Of a DNA stretch of 27,052 nt, positions 1 through 8,400 are shown one piece after another. The notes beneath the pieces were generated by a model. It made no database searches. It was given only the letters and a program-made list of their open reading frames with translations, and was not told the origin of the DNA. This DNA is from a virus, in IMG/VR virus record IMGVR_UViG_3300015168_000003, positions 1-27,052 of that record; one strand, written 5' to 3'. The stretch's first letter is position 1; every line of letters starts with the position of its first letter. Both the position numbers and the translations under genes were made by a program.

Positions 1-1
1 C

Positions 2-307
2 ACGCTGCGGCCGTGGATGACGAACATCGAGCAACGGTGCCGGCTCACGCTCCTGACGCCAGCGGAGCGCAAGAACCTGTATTTTAAGCACAACGACCGT
101 GATCTGCTGCGTGGTGACTTTCCCTCTCGTGCGACGGCCTACTCGCTGCTCGTCAACTGCGGCGTGATGTCACCCAACGACGCCCGGCTCGCTGAGGACA
201 TGAACCGCTACGAAGGCGGCGACGTCTATCTGGTCAACTCGACTCTCGTCGACGTCACAAAGTTGAAGGACGTCACGCCCGGCAAGACTCCGCCACCTTC
301 CCGCTAA
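2..307 (+). CDS. Portal protein, C-terminal part (HK97-like), cut by window start
   Basis: The portal is the dodecameric ring at one capsid vertex through which DNA is packaged and to which the tail is joined. Only the last ~101 residues are present; the frame is open to the window edge, and an internal ATG at 17 is not the real start because the residues before it (TLRPW) already fit the family. Visible family features are the helix ending LLTPAERK, the phrase YFKHNDRDLLRGDF, then SRATAYSLLVNCGVMSPNDAR and an EGGD motif, the usual end of HK97-type portals. A large terminase gene is expected just upstream, outside the window. The gene is followed after 5 bases by a signal-peptide protein rather than directly by the protease, which is unusual. 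Confidence 0.85.
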   Translation, partial: TLRPWMTNIEQRCRLTLLTPAERKNLYFKHNDRDLLRGDFPSRATAYSLLVNCGVMSPNDARLAEDMNRYEGGDVYLVNSTLVDVTKLKDVTPGKTPPPSR

Positions 308-312
308 CTCAA

Positions 313-810
313 ATGAAAACCCTGATCTCCGTCTTCCTCGCTCTGTTCCTCTCCGTCGCCCTCCGGGCTGGCGTGCCGGTCACTTTTTACGCAAACAGTG
401 CCGCGGCCGGCGCCACTACGGTTGAGACCGCCATCACGCTCACGATGTCGCGCAGTACGGCGGCGACCACAACCGGCGTCTCCTTCGTCATCCCGGCCAA
501 TAAGAAGTATGTGATCAAGTCGATCATGGTCGCAACGATGGGGAACGCAGTGGCGACGGCCCAGAACACGGTCTTCAATTTGCGCGTGAACACGGCGGGC
601 GCGGTGACGACCAGTTCGACGCCCGTCATCTTCTCCACCACCTCGGCCACGCCAGCCACGGCGAGCGCGTGGGACCGGATCTGCTACACCCTCGGTGATT
701 CCTTCACGATTTCGGGCGATGGCACGATCCAGCTCGGGATCACGGCGAAGGCCACTTACACGACCAACGCCCCGACGTGGTTCGTCACGATCATCGCCGA
801 GGAACAGTAA
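313..810 (+). CDS. Signal-peptide protein of unknown function in head module
   Basis: 165 residues. The N-terminus reads as a Sec signal peptide: Lys2, a hydrophobic run from residue 4 to 17 and a possible cleavage after Ala19. The rest is rich in Thr, Ala, Ser and Val with alternating hydrophobic residues, as in a beta-sandwich; there are no catalytic motifs that I recognise. It starts 5 bases after the portal stop and is followed 31 bases later by another small beta-rich gene, so it belongs to the late head operon. By position it could be a capsid decoration or head fibre protein, but a cytoplasmically assembled head protein would not need an export signal. It could instead be an envelope-acting protein. 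Function unknown. Confidence 0.7.
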   Translation: MKTLISVFLALFLSVALRAGVPVTFYANSAAAGATTVETAITLTMSRSTAATTTGVSFVIPANKKYVIKSIMVATMGNAVATAQNTVFNLRVNTAGAVTTSSTPVIFSTTSATPATASAWDRICYTLGDSFTISGDGTIQLGITAKATYTTNAPTWFVTIIAEEQ

Positions 811-841
811 TCTCCCTTCATTCACCTAAATCCCGTCATCC

Positions 842-1177
842 ATGAAAACCGTCTCCCTGACCGCTGCTAACTCCACCAACGCGACGAGTGCCTCCGCCGT
901 GGCTGGTCGTTTGAAGAAAGTCCAACTCCGCAACACGGGCGCCGTCGCCTGTTACTTCAAGATTTACGACAAGGCGAGCGCGCCGACCGTGGGCACCGAT
1001 GTGCCGGTCATGCTGCTCACCGTCCCGGCGAACGCCGAACTCGACATTTCGATCAAGGGTGACGGCCTTCCGTTCGCCCTCGGCCTCGCCTATGCGACGA
1101 CGCTGAACAAGGTCAACTCCGACTCGACGGCCGTGGCGGCCGGCGCGCTGAAGGCCGACCTCGCCTACTACAGCTAA
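842..1177 (+). CDS. Small beta-rich structural protein (possible capsid decoration)
   Basis: 111 residues with no signal peptide despite following a gene that has one. The sequence has Ser/Thr/Ala-rich strands, a central stretch with KVQLRNTG and FKIYDK, and a VPANAELDISIKGDG segment that looks like a beta-sandwich edge. I do not recognise a named family. It lies between the portal and the prohead protease, where decoration or head-fibre proteins are sometimes found, so a virion surface role is an inference from position only. There is no clear Shine-Dalgarno sequence in front of the ATG. Confidence 0.7.
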   Translation: MKTVSLTAANSTNATSASAVAGRLKKVQLRNTGAVACYFKIYDKASAPTVGTDVPVMLLTVPANAELDISIKGDGLPFALGLAYATTLNKVNSDSTAVAAGALKADLAYYS

Positions 1178-1203
1178 CTTTCAACGCGGAGCGCAAGACT
1201 TAC

Positions 1204-2349
1204 ATGCCCATCAAATTCAAAGCAGCAGCTTCAGGCGATCTGGAGATCGAGTTGTACGACGTGATCGGATTCTGGGGCACGACGGCGAAGGACTTCTCCG
1301 CCCGGCTGAAGGCGGCGAAGGGCAAGAACGTGACCTTGCGCATCAACTCGCCGGGCGGGTCCATCACGGACGGCACGGCGATTTACAATCTGCTCAAGCA
1401 GCATAACGGCACGGTGACGGCGCACATCGACGGCATGGCCGCATCCATGGCGGGCGTGATCGCGATGGCGGCCTCGCACATCATCATGCCGGAGAACTCG
1501 CTCATCATGATCCACAACCCGAGCGTCGTGGGTGAAGGTGAGAGTGAGGATCTGCGCAAGATGGCCGACCTCCTCGATAAGATGAAGGAAAACCTGATCT
1601 CGGCGTATGAGGCCAAGAGTGGACAGACTCGCAAGACCATCGGCGAATGGATGGACGAGGAGAGCTGGTTCACCGCGCAGGAGTGCCTCGACCTCGGACT
1701 GTGTGACGAGATGATCGGGATGCAGGAGGCGGCCGCCTGCGCCAGATACAGCGAATATTTTAATTCGAGCAAGCGCTTCGCCGCGATTGCTCGCAAAATT
1801 CCTCCGGTCATCCCGAACGGAGGGCAACAGAACCAACCCAATAACAAGACCATGAAAGTCTATACTGCAGAAGAGGCTCAAGCCCTTGCTGAACGGGTTG
1901 CATCTCTGGAGCGCGAACAAACGTCTCAGGCCTCGGCTCACGCCACGGCCCTGACCAACGCCAAAAACGCAGCCCTCCAAGAGGCAACCACGGCCGTCAC
2001 GGCCAAAGAGAACAAACGGCGCAATGACATCATCGTGCTGCGCAACAAGTACAACAAGGACGGCGACCTGAATGATATCACGGTGACCGCCCTTGCTGGT
2101 GAAACGACCCCGGAAGCCTTCAAGGATCTCGTCCTTGACGCCGTCCAGAGCCGCGCCACCACGACCGCGCAGAAGCCCGGCGCCAAGAACAAGGACAACG
2201 CCAGCAATTCTGATGAAGGCGAAGACGGTGATGCCGTCGCCAGCTTTATTAAGAAATACAAGGCGTGCAAGTCCGACCGGGATCGTCGCATTCTGGTTCG
2301 TGAAAATCGGCTCGTCGCCAAGCAGGCAATGCGTCAGATCGAAGAGTAA
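1204..2349 (+). CDS. ClpP-like (S14) prohead protease with scaffold-like C-terminal region
   Basis: Head maturation protease that trims scaffold and capsid proteins inside the prohead. 381 residues. Residues 1-190 form the ClpP/crotonase-type fold: the INSPGGSI strand-turn at 47-54, the catalytic serine in DGMAAS (Ser81) and the catalytic histidine in IMIHNP (His104); the later SWFTAQECLDLGLCDE segment is also typical. Residues 191-216 are a polar linker rich in Asn and Gln. Residues 217-381 are charged and helical with a coiled-coil start (AEEAQALAERVASLEREQ), which fits a scaffold domain, and no separate scaffold gene lies before the capsid gene. Met217, encoded at 1852, could be an internal start. 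The gene is 40 bases upstream of the capsid gene. Confidence 0.9.
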   Translation: MPIKFKAAASGDLEIELYDVIGFWGTTAKDFSARLKAAKGKNVTLRINSPGGSITDGTAIYNLLKQHNGTVTAHIDGMAASMAGVIAMAASHIIMPENSLIMIHNPSVVGEGESEDLRKMADLLDKMKENLISAYEAKSGQTRKTIGEWMDEESWFTAQECLDLGLCDEMIGMQEAAACARYSEYFNSSKRFAAIARKIPPVIPNGGQQNQPNNKTMKVYTAEEAQALAERVASLEREQTSQASAHATALTNAKNAALQEATTAVTAKENKRRNDIIVLRNKYNKDGDLNDITVTALAGETTPEAFKDLVLDAVQSRATTTAQKPGAKNKDNASNSDEGEDGDAVASFIKKYKACKSDRDRRILVRENRLVAKQAMRQIEE

Positions 2350-2389
2350 TCCAGAGTCGCAACCTTTAACTTACTGGAAACTCTATAAC

Positions 2390-3406
2390 ATGAACGCTCT
2401 CAAAAACTGGGGCTCGGCACTTCTCACCTTTGTGATGTGCGGATTCGCCCTCGTGTTCCAATTCGCAACCGGTCGCCCTGCAGTGATCGTGTGCTACGCC
2501 AATTCGGTGTCTGGTGGTTTGCAGACCGACGTCATTCTGGACTCGGCGATGCAAGCCTTCAAACAGCTCCTCACCCCACTCGGCCTCTTCTCGACCGTCT
2601 TCAAAGACGTCGTCCTGAAGGGCACGAACATCGTGGACGTGCCCTACTACCCGCTCGAAACGGCCGCCTCGAAGGATTTCGATGGTGAGTACGTCTTCGA
2701 TCTGGGCACGGACACGCAGGTCAAGCCCGTCACGATCAACAAGCGCAAATATCAGCCCCTCAGTTACACCAGCTCGGAACTCCGCCGGCTCGGTGGTGCG
2801 TTTGACCCGGAAGTCTTGGGTCAGATCAAGGGTAACAAGCTCGCCGAGGACATCCTCGCCGACATCTGGTCGCTCATCACCAACGCCAACTATGGCGCGG
2901 CAGTGTTCACGGGTCTGGCGGCAGACTTTGACATTGACGACGTGATCGACATTGAGGTTGCGGTCGAGCAGGCCAAGTGGCCGCTGGATCGTCGCGGTCT
3001 GGTCCTCAAGCCTGCCTACACGGGCGGCCTGAAGAAGGACATGAACGCGAACGGTGGTATGGCCACCTACAACCGTGACTCGAACGGCGCTCTCCGCGCC
3101 TTCCCATCCATCGCCTCGTTCAACTTCGCTGCTTCTAACGTGATTCCGGCGAACGGTGAAAACTTGGTGGGCTTCGCGGTTTATCCGTCCGCCTTGCTCG
3201 TCGCGTTCAGCCCAATTGAACCAGCTCCGGAAGTCATGATGGAACTGACCGATTATCGCGCTCAGAGCGATGACGACATCGGCATCACGATTGAGTATCG
3301 CGAGTGGGGTGATCCTGACTCCGACACCGTCAAGCGCACGATTGAGTGTAACTATGGTTACGCCCTCGGCGAAACGGCGGCCCTGAAACGCATCGTCTCC
3401 GCTTAA
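2390..3406 (+). CDS. Major capsid protein with hydrophobic N-terminus
   Basis: Main shell protein, predicted HK97 fold, 338 residues. The frame is open further upstream (an ATG at 2093) but that part overlaps the protease gene and looks like a shadow; the ATG at 2390 follows the protease stop by 40 bases. Recognisable parts are a YYPLE motif and FDLGTD near residue 100, LKKDM in the middle and the C-terminal EYREWGDPDSDTVKRTIECN with GYALGETAALKRIVSA, which resembles one family of phage coat proteins. Residues 8-26 are strongly hydrophobic (WGSALLTFVMCGFALVFQFA) behind Lys5, like a signal peptide or membrane anchor, which is not normal for a coat protein. The protease may remove it during maturation. 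Confidence 0.82.
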   Translation: MNALKNWGSALLTFVMCGFALVFQFATGRPAVIVCYANSVSGGLQTDVILDSAMQAFKQLLTPLGLFSTVFKDVVLKGTNIVDVPYYPLETAASKDFDGEYVFDLGTDTQVKPVTINKRKYQPLSYTSSELRRLGGAFDPEVLGQIKGNKLAEDILADIWSLITNANYGAAVFTGLAADFDIDDVIDIEVAVEQAKWPLDRRGLVLKPAYTGGLKKDMNANGGMATYNRDSNGALRAFPSIASFNFAASNVIPANGENLVGFAVYPSALLVAFSPIEPAPEVMMELTDYRAQSDDDIGITIEYREWGDPDSDTVKRTIECNYGYALGETAALKRIVSA

Positions 3407-3430
3407 ACTGGGCTCTGACCCACAACCAGT

Positions 3431-3811
3431 ATGAACAAAGCAATCACCATCGCCTTTAAGGGTGACGCGAACGAAATTCTCGTCGGTCCTGAGGTGATGT
3501 ACAGCGAGCAACGTCGTAACTTCCGCAAGCTGAAAGCCAGCTTGAATGGTTACGACTCGCTTGAATTGTGGTGCGCGTCGTCTGGCCGGGTGAAGCAGTA
3601 CAAGTTCAAGTCGAAGGTCGCTGCTCCATCCGCCCCGGAGACGGACACCAACACGAAGGCCGAGACCGGCGCTTCTGTTCCTGATCATTCACAGCCCGAA
3701 GGGGCTCTCAACAACAAGCCGAAAGCGACTCCTGCCAAAAAGGCAGTGGCGCCCAAGGCTAACAAAACGGCTAAGGCCAAGGCGACGTTAAAAACCGCCA
3801 CAAATAGCTAA
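3431..3811 (+). CDS. Small protein with lysine/alanine-rich disordered tail
   Basis: 126 residues. Residues 1-65 look folded (AITIAFKGDANEILVGPEVM, then an aromatic segment with LELWCASSGRVKQYKF). From about residue 66 the chain becomes low complexity with Ala, Pro, Lys and Thr, resembling histone H1 or other nucleic-acid-binding tails. It lies directly after the capsid gene and ends 12 bases before the next start. The basic tail could bind packaged DNA or neutralise charge at the head; this is inference. No family is recognised. Confidence 0.7.
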   Translation: MNKAITIAFKGDANEILVGPEVMYSEQRRNFRKLKASLNGYDSLELWCASSGRVKQYKFKSKVAAPSAPETDTNTKAETGASVPDHSQPEGALNNKPKATPAKKAVAPKANKTAKAKATLKTATNS

Positions 3812-3815
3812 GGAG
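3809..3815 (+). promoter_or_regulatory. Strong Shine-Dalgarno site for the 3824 gene
   Basis: TAAGGAG overlaps the stop codon of the preceding gene and ends 8 bases before the ATG at 3824. It is one of the few clear ribosome-binding sites here; most starts in the window have none and rely on overlap with the upstream gene. Confidence 0.7.
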
Positions 3816-3823
3816 AACTCACC

Positions 3824-4039
3824 ATGGCATCATATCGCAAACTCTACGCCAGCCAGACTCAACCTGACGGCATGCAAATCGGTCTCACGGGAGGCAAGAT
3901 CGGCTTCAATGGCGCGACGCCCGTCGTCAAGCCAACGGGCGCCGGTCAGGCCGTCCCAACGGACCTTGCATCCTGTATCGTGTTCTGCACGAAGATCCGG
4001 ACCGACTTGATCGCGCTCGGACTGATTGCTGGCGCGTAA
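3824..4039 (+). CDS. 71-residue GFxGATPV-type structural protein
   Basis: The sequence contains KIGFNGATPVVKPTGAG followed by a hydrophobic C-terminal helix that ends LIALGLIAGA. A GFFGATPV-x-P element followed by a short helix is a recurring module in phage head-fibre and tail-fibre proteins, where it seems to be a trimerising or attachment element. Here it is almost free-standing, with only ~23 residues in front. The start is supported by a strong ribosome-binding site. It lies between capsid and connector genes, so it is most likely a virion surface component. The family assignment is from memory of the motif. Confidence 0.72.
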   Translation: MASYRKLYASQTQPDGMQIGLTGGKIGFNGATPVVKPTGAGQAVPTDLASCIVFCTKIRTDLIALGLIAGA

Positions 4040-4045
4040 CCTATT

Positions 4046-4112
4046 GGAGGAGCATCCGTAATTGTAAGTCCTTGTGGGGCATGAGGTTATGATGTACGCG
4101 GAGCGCTCCTCC
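4046..4112 (+). repeat. Inverted repeat / RNA hairpin in the longest head-module gap
   Basis: GGAGGAGC at 4046-4053 is the exact complement of GCTCCTCC at 4105-4112; further inside, TCCG (4055-4058) pairs with CGGA (4099-4102) and TA with TA. The loop is about 35 bases. It falls in the 123-base gap between the 3824 gene and the connector gene. The left arm also contains GGAGGAG, a ribosome-binding-like sequence that the fold would mask. Confidence 0.5.
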
Positions 4113-4116
4113 ATTT

Positions 4117-4157
4117 GGCGGGGTTCGGGTCAAACCGGGCGCCGCCTGTTTCTTTTT
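4117..4157 (+). terminator. Possible intrinsic terminator after capsid gene cluster
   Basis: GGCGG (4117-4121) can pair with CCGCC (4142-4146), with GGTT/AACC as an inner stem, and the fold is followed at once by TGTTTCTTTTT. The stem is imperfect because GGGCG must bulge out. It would separate the abundant head proteins from the connector and later genes, but it may only be partial (an attenuator), because no promoter is visible after it. Confidence 0.35.
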
Positions 4158-4162
4158 CCACT

Positions 4163-4816
4163 ATGAAACCCGACTCCATGATTCCGGTCTGGCCGGAGGA
4201 CGCGATCACCGAACCCGTGACCCTAACTGAGGTGAAGAAGCAGTGCAAGATGGAGGGTTTCGATGAGGACGACACCTATCTGACTTTGCTCATCGCGGCC
4301 GCTCGCGAGAAGGTCGAGGAATACTGTCATCGCTCGTTCGTTTTGCAGCAGTATCAACTCGGTTACTCCGGGTGGCCCAACTCGACCCGTGCGGCGAACG
4401 GGCGCGGGTTTCTGGGCTTTCTCGGTGTCGCCTACGACCGGACCTTTGAACTCGTCCGCCCGCCCATCGTCTCGGTTGATGCGGTCCAGTACAACCGGTC
4501 CAGCGATAGCGTGTTGACCGCGCTCGACGTGGCGCGCTACAAGGTGGACCTCTCCGTCCTGCGGGGCGCGGTCCGGGTCAACGGCGGCCTGCCCGCCCTC
4601 GATTATGACGTGACGTGTCCGGTGCAGATCCTCGTGACCACGGGACAGTGGGGCACGGACAACGCGAACTTGCCGAGCCGGGTGAAACTCGCCATTTTGC
4701 TCACAGCCGCGACCTTTTACGAGAACCGCGTCAACGTGGTGATTGGCACGATTGCAACGGAGGTGCCGGATGCCGCGAAGGCGTTGCTCGGCTCCCTCAA
4801 AATCCGGAACATGTAA
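4163..4816 (+). CDS. Head-tail connector (HK97 gp6-like adaptor)
   Basis: The adaptor forms a ring below the portal and starts the neck. 217 residues from the ATG at 4163; a TTG at 4115 in the same frame would run through the candidate terminator hairpin and is less likely. The N-terminal helices match the gp6-like family: PVTLTEVKKQCKMEG, then DDTYLTLLIAAAREKVEEYCHRSF. The middle has a beta-rich insertion with RPPIVSVDAVQYN, and the C-terminus has the usual last helix (LPSRVKLAILLTAATFYENR). The stop overlaps the next start in TAATG. Length is a little above that of plain gp6 proteins (100-200), because of the beta region. Confidence 0.85.
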   Translation: MKPDSMIPVWPEDAITEPVTLTEVKKQCKMEGFDEDDTYLTLLIAAAREKVEEYCHRSFVLQQYQLGYSGWPNSTRAANGRGFLGFLGVAYDRTFELVRPPIVSVDAVQYNRSSDSVLTALDVARYKVDLSVLRGAVRVNGGLPALDYDVTCPVQILVTTGQWGTDNANLPSRVKLAILLTAATFYENRVNVVIGTIATEVPDAAKALLGSLKIRNM

Positions 4817-5412
4817 TGCCCTTGCGCGGACAAAATCCCGGAACGCTCGACCGGCGCATCACGCTGCGGTTTCCCGTGATCACGCGGGACGAGATCGGGG
4901 GCGCCATCGAGTCCTTCGCCGACCTGACGAACGTCTGGGCGTCGTGGTCCGCGGAGAAGGGCCGCGAGTGGTTCGAGGGCGACGCCAAGCAGAGTGAAAA
5001 CGTGGCCGCCTTCCGCATCCGGTACCGGGCGGACGTGCAGACCACGTGGCGGCTCCTGTACGCGGGTGCCCTGCATGAGATCGTGGGCAAGCCGGTCGAG
5101 ATCGGCCGGCGCCAGTACCTCGACCTGTTCGTCCGCCTCCTGCCCGATCAGGCGAATCCTTCGCTCTACACGACCGCACAGTCCTTCGTCGTCGATCTGG
5201 TCGAGGGCGAGGAAACGCACGACGTCGAGTTCCCGGTCGCTTTCCTCACTCCGCCCACTGGGCTTTACGTCCAGCTCCTCGTCCCGGAGGACGGCTTCGT
5301 CTTCAATGCTGACCCGGTGCTCCCATCTCTGACCGAGGAAGGCTTCACCGTTCAGCTCGGCGCTGCGGTGCCCGGCCCCGGCTACAAACTCAGCATCCAA
5401 GCTGCGCTATGA
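4816..5412 (+). CDS. Head-closure / head-tail joining protein with extra C-terminal domain
   Basis: 198 residues. Residues 1-110 match the SPP1 gp16 / HK97 gp7-like joining family: LDRRITLRFP at the start, a WASWSAEKGREWFEGD segment and a final beta strand pair ending EIGRRQYLDLFVRL. This family (typically ~110 residues) closes the portal channel. The last ~80 residues are an added beta-sandwich-like domain with DVEFPVAF, a TEEGFTVQLG segment and PGYKLSIQA, a pattern seen in small phage beta domains of lectin-like type. The start codon shares its A with the connector stop (TAATG). The end overlaps the fibre gene by 4 bases. Confidence 0.8.
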   Translation: MPLRGQNPGTLDRRITLRFPVITRDEIGGAIESFADLTNVWASWSAEKGREWFEGDAKQSENVAAFRIRYRADVQTTWRLLYAGALHEIVGKPVEIGRRQYLDLFVRLLPDQANPSLYTTAQSFVVDLVEGEETHDVEFPVAFLTPPTGLYVQLLVPEDGFVFNADPVLPSLTEEGFTVQLGAAVPGPGYKLSIQAAL

Positions 5413-8400
5413 AAAAATTCCTCTTCCTTTATCTCGTGGTCCTGATTGCAGCCTTTGCTTTCTTCGCGACACACAGTCACGGCCAGACGCTCGCGGGCAC
5501 GCTCACCATCCAGAAGTGGACGAAGATGACAGGCATCATCAACGCGGCGTTGACCGCGGATCAAAACAACTACGCCCCGACTGGGATCACGGACGCGGCC
5601 GCGGTCCGGCTCACGGCCGATACCGCCCGCTCGATCACGGGCCTGACGCCGGGTCTGACACCGAATGGCCGCATCATCTACTTGGTCAACGTCGACACGG
5701 CGGACGCCATCACCCTTGTCAGCGAGTCCGCCAGCTCGACGGCCGCGAACCGGTTCGCCCTTGGCGCGGATGTGGTCCTCACGCCCGGCGGGGTCGGCGC
5801 GGTCCTGATCTACGACGACACGTCCCACCGCTGGCGGTCCTATTCGGGCTCCGGCACGGGCTCCGGTGGTGGAGGTAGTGGCGGCACGGTGACCTCGGTG
5901 GCACTGGACCTGCCCACATCGCTCTTTGACGTGACGGGCTCTCCGGTGACCATTTCAGGTACGCTGACGGGTGCTCTGAAGACTCAGACGGCGAATCAGG
6001 TCTGGGCCGGGCCAGTCTCCGGGGCGGCCGCGTCACCTGTCTTCCGGGCGCTCGTGGCGGCCGACGTCCCATCCTTGACCCTCTCGAAGATCTCGGACGC
6101 GGGCACGATGGCGGCCGCGTCGACGACTAATTACTACACCAAGACGGCGACGGACACCCTGCTCGGTAGCTACTTGACCACGGCCACGGCCGCCAGCACC
6201 TATCTGACGATCTCGACCGCGGCCTCGACCTATCAACCCCTGAACACCAAGCTGACCGCCTTCGCGGCACTGGCGAACGCGGCTGGGTGGTTGCACAATG
6301 ACGGCGCGGGCGTCTTCGCCTATACGACACCGACGAAAAGCGACGTGGGACTGGGCAGCGTGGAAAACACGGCGCTTTCGACGTGGGCTGGATCGGCGAA
6401 TCTCACGACCCTCGGCACGATTACGACGGGCGTCTGGAATGGCACGGTCGTCGCGAATTCTTTTCTCGCCACCGCGTTGACAGGCAAGACCTACAATGGC
6501 CTGACGCTGACCTCGGCGACCGTGGGCTTCACCATTGCGGGCGGCACGACGAGCAAGACGCTGACCGTCTCGAACACGGCCGACGTCTCCGGCACAAACA
6601 CGGGCGACCAGACGAGCGTCACTGGAAACGCGGGCACGGCCACCGCCCTGCAGACGGCGAGGAACATCAACGGCGTGGCGTTCGATGGCACGGCGAACAT
6701 CACCGTCACGGCGGCCGCGGGCACGCTGACGGGCACGACGCTCAATTCATCCGTGGTGACTTCCTCCCTCACCTCGCTCGGCACGATCACCACGGGCGTC
6801 TGGAACGGCACAGCCATTGCGAACGCGAACTTGGCGAACAGTGCAGTCACCATCGGGTCGACCTCGGTGTCGCTCGGTGGCGCGGCCGCCTCGATCTCCG
6901 GTCTGAAGTTGGGCTCCCTCACGACGAACGGCTTTGTCAAGACCAGTGCGGGCGATGGTACGCTTTCCGTGGATACAAGCACGTACCTCACGACGAGCAG
7001 CGCGTCCAGCACTTATCAGCCCTTGGACGCGACGTTGACCTCGCTGGCGGCCTACAACACCAACGGCCTGCTCGTGCAGACGGCCGCCGATACCTTCGCC
7101 GGCCGGACGGTCACAGGCACGGCGAGCCGGATCTCGATCACGAACGGCAACGGTGTGTCGGGCAATCCGACCATCGATATCGACTCGGCCTACGTCGGGC
7201 AGAGCACGATCACGACCCTCGGCACGATCACCACGGGCACTTGGTCCGCGACTACCATTGCCGCGAATAAGGGCGGAACGGGTCTGGCTTCCTATACTAT
7301 TGGCGATCTACTTTATGCGTCCTCTTCTTCTGTGTTGTCGGCGCGCGCAGCGGTGGCAACGGGCTCGGTACTGATCAGTCAGGGTACGGGAACGGCTCCG
7401 ATCTGGAGTTCCGCTCCAACTGTCACGACGTTGACCGCGTCTGGTACGATCACGGGAGACAACCTCATCGGGGGCGTTAACGGAACGCACGACACGATTG
7501 TGCTGAATGGCGCGACTGCAGGGACGGGCGCCAGCGTCAATGCTAACAACTCCGCGTCCACCGATTACACTCCGCTCGTCTTGAGAGGAAACGTGGTCAC
7601 GATCCATAGTCGAACTGGTGTCGCCAGCGCGTCGGCTGTTGCCGCGTTCGCCACCGCTGGTGTTACTGTTACGGGTGGGACGTTCGTCTCGGCCGACAGC
7701 TACTTCGGCACGGGAGCGACGGACGGCGTTCATAAGTTGAGCGTGTTTGGTGTCATCCGAAGTCAGGACACCTCGCCCGGTCTCAACCTCTACGACACCT
7801 CGCCCGCGCTGAAGTCGCAATTTTACTGGGATGGGACGAAGACCAAGATTGGTTCCTTCGCAAATGCGAATCTTGCGCTTTTCGTGAATAACACGGTGAT
7901 TGCCACCATTAGCACTTCTGGTTTGACGGTGACAGGGCTGACGACTACTTCGAATGCGACGGTCGGATCAGGTGTTGCGTCTAACAATGCGACGGTGATC
8001 ATCAATGGAGCCGCGACCAGTTCTTTCGGTCCCAATATTTTGTGGGAGAGAAACTCAGTGATCAAATGGCAGATGGGTATTGAGAGCGGGATTATCGGGA
8101 ACAACTCTGACGCCTTCATGTTGTATGATCAGGCGGGTGGGGCGACAGCGTTGAAGTACACGTCAGCGTCCGGTCTTGCCGTCACAGGATCGTTATCTTC
8201 CACTGGAACACACACTTCGACTAGCACTGGTGGTGCGATGTTCACGGCTCAGTCGAGCACGACGAGTCAAGCGTATTTGCGCATCCAGAACACGTCGGGC
8301 AACGTCTTTCTCGGCATCGAGAGTTCAACGGGTGGAGCGATCATTACTGGAAGCACGGCCTATGACACCGTCCTGACTGGCGCGTCCGGGATCGCGTTTT

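Noticed and set aside
2093-2389. N-terminal extension of the capsid reading frame
   Set aside because: Overlaps the protease gene in another frame and is Arg/Pro/Ser-rich as expected for a shadow frame.
2366-3688. Long minus-strand open frame (440 codons) opposite the capsid gene
   Set aside because: Arg/Val/His-rich shadow created by GC-rich codon bias of the real gene; no known motif.
4046-4112. tRNA-like acceptor stem GGAGGAG...CTCCTCC followed by A
   Set aside because: No T-arm (no GTTC-type loop with 5-bp stem), no anticodon arm, and only 67 bases long; best described as an inverted repeat.
4115-4162. Earlier TTG start for the connector gene
   Set aside because: It would translate through the GC-rich fold and T-rich tail; the added 16 residues have no family likeness.
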